DNA from: Bacillota bacterium
GTDB taxonomy: Bacteria > Bacillota > Clostridia > Oscillospirales > Acutalibacteraceae
Length of the DNA: 20,094 nucleotides
Direction of reading: 5' to 3'
Assembly: GCA_030705695.1 (NCBI GenBank)
Contig: JAUZPX010000027.1
Location: 1 to 20,094, forward strand
Below the pieces are notes generated by a model. It had not been told where the DNA came from. It made no database searches and saw only the letters and a list, made by a program, of their open reading frames with translations. Positions 15,637 through 20,094 of the stretch are shown piece after piece (positions within the stretch are counted from its first letter, which is position 1; each line of letters begins with the position of its first letter). The translations under genes were made by a program, and so were the position numbers.

Positions 15637-16431
15637 ATGCTAATTGACATGCATACTCACATTGGTAAAATGATTGGCTTTGATATGCCTGAAGAGCAGC
15701 TGTTACAATCGATGAATAAATATGGAGTTGATTTTTCTCTTGTTTCAAATACTGAGGCAGCAGAAGCAGATCATCAACAAAACGATATTCCTATAGATAT
15801 GCAATATTCTCAGATTAAGGCTAACGAAAAAACAATTGAGTTTGTACGTAATAATCCTAGTAAAATTGGGGCAATGCTTTGGTGCAAAATAAAAAATGAA
15901 ACTCCCGATAAAGAATTTATTAGCTTAATTTCCGAAAACCGTGATGTAATCTACGGACTAAAATTTCATCCGTTTCATTCTGCAACTACATTTGATGACC
16001 CAAAAACAGAAGCATTTATAAAAATAGCGCAAGAGTTTAGGTTGCCTATACTGATACACACTGCAAGCGATACATGCAGTGCACCAATCTGTGTTTATAA
16101 TATGGCAAAGAAATATCCTGATGTCAATTTTGTTATGGGCCATATGGGACTTGGCACCGATAACGAGGAAGCAATGAAATTAATTATTCAACTGCCGAAT
16201 TTATTTGGTGATACCTGTTGGGTTGAACCTAAAAAAACACTCAAACTAATTCAAATGGGTTATGAAGATAAAATTATGTTCGGTACCGATAACACAATCG
16301 ATGGGCTTGATACTTTGAACCATGAGTATTATCGTGAATATTTGAGCAATTTCAAGAATCTTGTTTCAGAAGCAGCATATAAAAAATTAACATATGAAAA
16401 TGCCATTAAAGTATTTAGTCTTCAATTATAA
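15637..16431 (+). CDS. Metal-dependent hydrolase, amidohydrolase 2 (TIM-barrel) family
   Basis: A 264-residue enzyme with the amidohydrolase-2/TatD-like metal site spread along a TIM barrel: the HxH motif in IDMHTHIG (His6, His8), LKFHPFHS after strand 4 (109-115), LIHTA (His141), VMGHMG (His169) and MFGTDNT (Asp218). This order fits mononuclear or binuclear metal hydrolases and decarboxylases such as the ACMSD-like group. The substrate cannot be predicted. The protein is compact, with no signal peptide, so it is cytoplasmic. AAGAAGG lies 8 nt before the ATG. It is the second gene of a pair with the four-span membrane protein and ends against ftsZ from the opposite strand, with a shared terminator between. 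Confidence 0.88.
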   Translation: MLIDMHTHIGKMIGFDMPEEQLLQSMNKYGVDFSLVSNTEAAEADHQQNDIPIDMQYSQIKANEKTIEFVRNNPSKIGAMLWCKIKNETPDKEFISLISENRDVIYGLKFHPFHSATTFDDPKTEAFIKIAQEFRLPILIHTASDTCSAPICVYNMAKKYPDVNFVMGHMGLGTDNEEAMKLIIQLPNLFGDTCWVEPKKTLKLIQMGYEDKIMFGTDNTIDGLDTLNHEYYREYLSNFKNLVSEAAYKKLTYENAIKVFSLQL

Positions 16432-16434
16432 AAG

Positions 16435-16470
16435 ATAAAAAAACGGAACGTATTTACGTTCCGTTTTAAT
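16435..16470. terminator. Bidirectional terminator between the amidohydrolase gene and ftsZ
   Basis: An 11-bp stem AAACGGAACGT / ACGTTCCGTTT (16441-16451 with 16456-16466) with a 4-nt loop. The plus strand continues TTTTAATTTT, and the minus strand continues TTTTTTTATCTTTT, so it serves both convergent genes. Confidence 0.9.
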
Positions 16471-16482
16471 TTTATGTAATTC

Positions 16483-17604
16483 TTATTTTTTATTGAAGAT
16501 AGACATAATATCATAGAATGTATCGTCATCATCGTCATCAGACTTTTGTGGAGTTTTTTTGTCTGAAGTTGCAGAAGCATTTTTACTTGAAGAACTGTTC
16601 AATACAGTGCTATCTTTTGAACTTGATGACATTTTGCCGGGATCTTTACTTGAAAAACCTGTGGCAATTACAGTTACACACATTTCATCGTCAAGACTTT
16701 CATCAATAACAGCACCCCAAATAATGTTAGCGTCTGCATCAGCTTTATCTGTAATCATCGATGAAGCTGAATCGATTTCATCAAGTCCGATATCAGGAGA
16801 AGCTGTAATATTAATAATTACGCCCTTTGCGCCATTAATTGTTGTTTCCAAAAGCGGGCTGGATATAGCCATATCGGCAGCCATTGTAGCTTTTTCTTTA
16901 CCGCTTGCTCTGCCTACGCCCATGTGAGCGTATCCTGCGCCTTTCATAACAGCTGTAACATCGGCAAAGTCAAGATTGACAAGACCGGGGATCAAGATCA
17001 AATCTGAAATGCTCTGAACACCTTGGCGAAGAACATCATCAGCAATCATAAAAGCATTTTGAAGTGTAATTCTCTGCTCGCTTACATGTTTTAGTCTTTC
17101 GTTTGGAACAACAATGAGAGAATCAACATGGTGGCTTAATTCTTCAATGCCGCGCTCGGCTTGCTCCATACGTCTTTTACCCTCAAAAGCAAAAGGTTTT
17201 GTAACGATTGCTACTGTAAGAATGCCGAGATCCTGAGCAATTCTTGCAATAACCGGTGCAGCGCCTGTTCCTGTGCCGCCACCCATACCTGCCGTGACAA
17301 ATACCATATCGGTGTTTTTAAGTACTTCCGCAATTTCTTCTGCGTTTTCCTCAGCAGATTTCTCGCCAATTTCAGGCTTTGAGCCAGCACCCTTACCGTG
17401 TGTAATTCTATCGCCGATTTTTATTTTCTGGGCTGCATTTGAATACTGCAGCACGTGTTCATCTGTGTTTACTGCAATAAATTCAACACTGCGAACTTCC
17501 ATTTCAACCATGCGATTGATTGCATTTCCACCGCCGCCACCAACTCCGACTACTTTAATTACAGGCAGATTATTTGCTGTTCCCTTTTCCAGTTGAAAAG
17601 CCAT
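16483..17604 (-). CDS. ftsZ: Cell division GTPase FtsZ
   Basis: A 373-residue tubulin homologue that polymerises into the Z-ring at midcell. The GTP-binding N domain begins IKVVGVGGGGGNAINRM (16-32) and carries the tubulin signature GGGTGTG at 108-114. The T7 catalytic loop region is LVNLDFADV (about 205-213), whose Asp activates GTP hydrolysis in the neighbouring subunit. A short Ser/Lys-rich linker follows residue 320, and the tail is six aspartates, then TFYDIMSIFNKK. The tail is a variant of the usual DIPxFLR peptide that binds FtsA or SepF. AGGAGG lies 9 nt before the ATG. It is the last gene after murA and divIB, with its own promoter in a 166-bp gap, so it can be expressed from that promoter as well as by read-through. 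Confidence 0.98.
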   Translation of the reverse strand: MAFQLEKGTANNLPVIKVVGVGGGGGNAINRMVEMEVRSVEFIAVNTDEHVLQYSNAAQKIKIGDRITHGKGAGSKPEIGEKSAEENAEEIAEVLKNTDMVFVTAGMGGGTGTGAAPVIARIAQDLGILTVAIVTKPFAFEGKRRMEQAERGIEELSHHVDSLIVVPNERLKHVSEQRITLQNAFMIADDVLRQGVQSISDLILIPGLVNLDFADVTAVMKGAGYAHMGVGRASGKEKATMAADMAISSPLLETTINGAKGVIINITASPDIGLDEIDSASSMITDKADADANIIWGAVIDESLDDEMCVTVIATGFSSKDPGKMSSSSKDSTVLNSSSSKNASATSDKKTPQKSDDDDDDTFYDIMSIFNKK

Positions 17605-17682
17605 CTGTAATATCCTCCTATTTATATACTTCCTATGTATTATGTAAAATCTTTTTAAACTTAATATACTATGCCATTTATT

Positions 17683-17711
17683 ACTTTAACATATTTCCTT
17701 TATAATTTCAA
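17683..17711 (-). promoter_or_regulatory. Promoter of ftsZ
   Basis: On the minus strand, -35 TTGAAA (17706-17711), a 17-bp spacer and -10 TAAAGT (17683-17688), leaving a leader of about 75 nt. The whole 166-bp gap between divIB and ftsZ is strongly AT-rich and shows no terminator hairpin. Confidence 0.55.
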
Positions 17712-17770
17712 TTGTTTTTTTAAAAACACATTATTTTTGCCGTATTTTGCTGATTTTTCTCGAATTTGCT

Positions 17771-18913
17771 TTATTTTGAAGCAGTTCCTGATGACACATC
17801 ATAATTCGGCAGGAAATATGATGCTTTTGTTTCACTGTTTGAAAGAGAAACATCAAGATCTCCTCGGTCAGTCGGTTCAAGTTTTTGTGTTGCAATAAGC
17901 CTTACAGTTCGAATTTTATAATCCATATCGTCAGGTGTTCCGAGAAGTACATTTATTCGATTATTATATATCATTTTAATCTTTGACAGATCGGAAATAT
18001 CTACTTTTGTAATTTTTGTTACATTATTGTTCTTAAGCGCACAGAACAAAGACGAAAGAATTACTCCGACATTTGTATTTTTATAACTTATTAATGAGCC
18101 AATCTCAGTTGGCAACATCTTTGCTCCTATTAAAGTCGGGGCTTTGTAAATGTTCTTTTCCGATTTCTCCATAACTCTGCCTTGAGCACTTACAGCGTAA
18201 TATTCAGAACCGTCATTAATTGTATATGCAACTGGCGCTTCGTTAACATGAATTTCAACAGTACTGGGAAGTATTCTTTTTATTTCAACGCTGTCAACAA
18301 AAGGCAATGTGCTATATATATTTTGTTCTGCTCCTTTTATATCAAGCAAAAACAAGTTATTTCCATTAGAAATTTTGGAAAGATCAATAATCTGGTCCTG
18401 TTTATACTTACTTGTTCCACTTACCTGAATTGTATTAATATTAAAGAACACCGTTGTCGATAACACAAATGCAACAACCAGTAAAAAAACTAAAATTGCC
18501 GCAGCTTTAAGACGTTTTCTGCGACGGATTATTCTTGGATTCAAATTTTTTGCTGAACGCAATTTTTTCTTTTGTAATTCACGAAATTCTTTAGCTTTAT
18601 TTATCTTTTGCTCTGAATCTGAATTCGAAGGGATTCGTGGTTCAGAATTATTTCTCTTCGATTGTGTCCTCTGTACTTTTTTTTGAGAAGTAGTGTTTGG
18701 TCTGTTATTAACAGCAGAATCCTGCTGATTTACACGTTTACGAACAGGGCTAGGCGATATCGGATAGTACCCGTTTGATTTTGATGACACTCGGTTTTGT
18801 AATGAGCTTTTTGGAGGTTGCCCGCTGTTTTTGCTATGGCTTGGGACGTTTCCCTGTGACGGTAAGCTACTGCGCTTTTTCGGATTTTGGTTGTTACTTC
18901 CTTGATACGGCAC
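17771..18913 (-). CDS. divIB: Cell division protein DivIB/FtsQ
   Basis: A 380-residue bitopic protein. The first 130 residues are cytoplasmic, disordered and basic (Ser/Asn/Gln/Lys/Arg-rich), ending in RIIRRRKRLK. One membrane helix follows (about 135-157), then a POTRA domain starting FNINTIQVSGTSKYKQDQI (157-175) and the FtsQ-type beta domain with PSTVEIHVNEAPVAY (216-230). DivIB, with DivIC and FtsL, activates septal peptidoglycan synthesis. Position between murA and ftsZ agrees with the dcw cluster of Clostridia. The start is a GTG at 18913 with AAGGAGG about 9 nt ahead; murA ends 29 bp upstream. The N-terminal tail is longer than the 20-30 residues of E. coli FtsQ but common in Gram-positives. 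The name is from family plus context. Confidence 0.92.
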   Translation of the reverse strand: MPYQGSNNQNPKKRSSLPSQGNVPSHSKNSGQPPKSSLQNRVSSKSNGYYPISPSPVRKRVNQQDSAVNNRPNTTSQKKVQRTQSKRNNSEPRIPSNSDSEQKINKAKEFRELQKKKLRSAKNLNPRIIRRRKRLKAAAILVFLLVVAFVLSTTVFFNINTIQVSGTSKYKQDQIIDLSKISNGNNLFLLDIKGAEQNIYSTLPFVDSVEIKRILPSTVEIHVNEAPVAYTINDGSEYYAVSAQGRVMEKSEKNIYKAPTLIGAKMLPTEIGSLISYKNTNVGVILSSLFCALKNNNVTKITKVDISDLSKIKMIYNNRINVLLGTPDDMDYKIRTVRLIATQKLEPTDRGDLDVSLSNSETKASYFLPNYDVSSGTASK

Positions 18914-18942
18914 GTCCTTTACCCTCCTTTATACTTCCTAAA

Positions 18943-20094
18943 CTATATCTTCTTAACAGATCCTCCTAGAGTTGTAAGAACTCCCTCGAAATCCTGATAT
19001 CCACGTTCTAAATAATGTACGCCTTCAAGCTCTGTTGTTCCCACTGCACAAAGAGCGGCGACAACAAGCGCTGCTGCTCCTCGAAGATCCATTGCTTCAA
19101 CTTGTGCACCGTATAAATTCTGTACGCCTTCTATAACGGCAACTTTACCCTCTACCTTGATTTTTGCTCCCATACGTATAAATTCGCTCACATGTTTATA
19201 TCGGCTTTCAAAAATATTTTCTACAAATACCGACGTTCCGCTAGCTACCGTAGCCATAGCCATCAAAGGTGCCTGGGCATCTGTGGGAAAACCCGGATAC
19301 GGCATTGTACGAATCGTACCAAGTGCATAAAGTTTTTCAGGAGCTGTTAGCTTTAACTTTCCCTCGTAAAGACGGATATGACAACCACATTCAGTAAAAA
19401 TAGGAAGTACTGCGCCAATATGGCTTGATATAAAATTGTTTAATACAATTTCTCCGCCTGTAATTGCACCTGCCGCCAAAAGAGTAGCAGCTACAATTCT
19501 ATCTGGGATTATAGTATGTTGCACCCCATGCAGCTTTTGGACACCTTCAATAACAATTGTGCCCTCACCGGCACCCGAAATGTTAGCTCCGCACTCAATT
19601 AAAAAGTCCGCCAAATCAACGATTTCAGGCTCACGTGCGGCATTTGTTATAACGGTAGTTCCCTTAGCAAGTGATGCCGCCAGCATAATATTTTCTGTTG
19701 CTCCCACGCTTGGAAACGAAAGCAAAATATTCGCTCCTGTAAGACCTTCGGGTGCAAAACAATCAAGAACTCCCCTGTTCTCTGAAATTTCGACACCCAT
19801 TTGGCGCAATGAGGAAAGGTGTAAATCGATAGGTCGCAAGCCTATCTCACAACCGCCCGGAAAAGAGATTCTTGCACGTCCGGTTCTTGCCAAAATAGCA
19901 CCCAAAAAAACAACAGAGGATCTCATTTCCCGCATCAAACCATCGGGAATATCATATCGGTTAACACCTTTTGTATCGATTATCAGTGTATTGCTTTCCC
20001 TTTTAATTTTACCGCCCAGATACCGTAATATCTGAATTGCTGCGTCAACATCGCTCAAATTTGGGCAATTATGCAATACACTTTCATCGCTTGA
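18943..20094 (-). CDS. murA: UDP-N-acetylglucosamine 1-carboxyvinyltransferase MurA (partial)
   Basis: The last 383 residues of MurA; the first 40 or so, including the conserved Lys near residue 22, lie beyond the right edge. MurA transfers enolpyruvate from PEP to UDP-GlcNAc, the first committed step of peptidoglycan synthesis, in the cytoplasm. The fragment opens with VLHNCPNLSDVDAAI. The catalytic-loop motif GGCEIGLRPIDLHL keeps the active-site Cys (codon 19849-19851), so the enzyme should be sensitive to fosfomycin. Later family motifs are present: SVGATENIMLAA, YPGFPTDAQAPLMA and MDLRGAAALVVAAL. It leads the murA-divIB-ftsZ run. A TTG at 20076 is not a real start, because the reading frame stays open and homologous to the window edge. 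Confidence 0.96.
   Translation of the reverse strand, partial: SSDESVLHNCPNLSDVDAAIQILRYLGGKIKRESNTLIIDTKGVNRYDIPDGLMREMRSSVVFLGAILARTGRARISFPGGCEIGLRPIDLHLSSLRQMGVEISENRGVLDCFAPEGLTGANILLSFPSVGATENIMLAASLAKGTTVITNAAREPEIVDLADFLIECGANISGAGEGTIVIEGVQKLHGVQHTIIPDRIVAATLLAAGAITGGEIVLNNFISSHIGAVLPIFTECGCHIRLYEGKLKLTAPEKLYALGTIRTMPYPGFPTDAQAPLMAMATVASGTSVFVENIFESRYKHVSEFIRMGAKIKVEGKVAVIEGVQNLYGAQVEAMDLRGAAALVVAALCAVGTTELEGVHYLERGYQDFEGVLTTLGGSVKKI

Noticed and set aside
15371..15748. 125-codon minus-strand frame across the end of the four-span protein and the start of the amidohydrolase
   Set aside because: Antisense to two supported genes, with unstructured His/Gln/Phe-rich composition and no ribosome site.
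19436..20035. 199-codon plus-strand frame opposite murA
   Set aside because: Complete overlap with the strongly conserved murA coding strand; it results from codon bias, not a gene.

Overview
The window comes from a low-GC, endospore-forming member of the Clostridia. The signs are AT-rich sequence, strong AGGAGG-type ribosome binding sites, a SpoVA sporulation protein, a YtrA-type GntR regulator and the Gram-positive murA-divIB-ftsZ order. The protein style resembles the Oscillospiraceae/Ruminococcaceae, but that assignment is inference. Most of the sequence is compactly coded. No gap between genes exceeds 300 bp, and I see no tRNA, rRNA, CRISPR array or complete insertion sequence.

Left part (1-4950, all minus strand): a three-gene operon encodes a short GntR/YtrA-family repressor, an ABC ATPase and a six-span permease, with overlapping reading frames. 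A sigma-A promoter carries an operator-like inverted repeat across its -10 box, which suggests autoregulation. Upstream of it is a complete P-type Ca2+-transporting ATPase with its own promoter and a 16-bp terminator hairpin.

Middle (5080-6450): rpsT (ribosomal protein S20) and a monocistronic 49-residue single-span membrane microprotein lie on the plus strand, each with a promoter, a strong Shine-Dalgarno sequence and a terminator. Next is a 159-bp element with 14-bp terminal inverted repeats and nested internal palindromes, which looks like a MITE. It abuts the stop codon of a stand-alone spoVAE gene on the minus strand.

Envelope glycosylation region (6412-13950): a DPM1/CsbB-like glycosyltransferase and a GtrA-family flippase-like protein (minus strand) are divergent from a 1029-residue YfhO-family protein and an 860-residue multi-span GT-C-like protein (plus strand). 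Together they form a plausible complete lipid-linked sugar system: charge a polyprenyl phosphate inside, flip it, then transfer the sugar to an envelope polymer outside. In Bacillus, Listeria and Staphylococcus the equivalent CsbB/GtcA/YfhO parts glycosylate teichoic acids. The 860-residue protein is the least explained component.

Right part (13950-20094): a soluble CBS-pair/CorC-type protein (minus) is divergent from a two-gene unit on the plus strand, a four-span membrane protein and a TIM-barrel amidohydrolase. A bidirectional terminator separates these from the convergent division/wall cluster ftsZ, divIB (ftsQ) and murA, read on the minus strand. murA runs off the right edge of the window.
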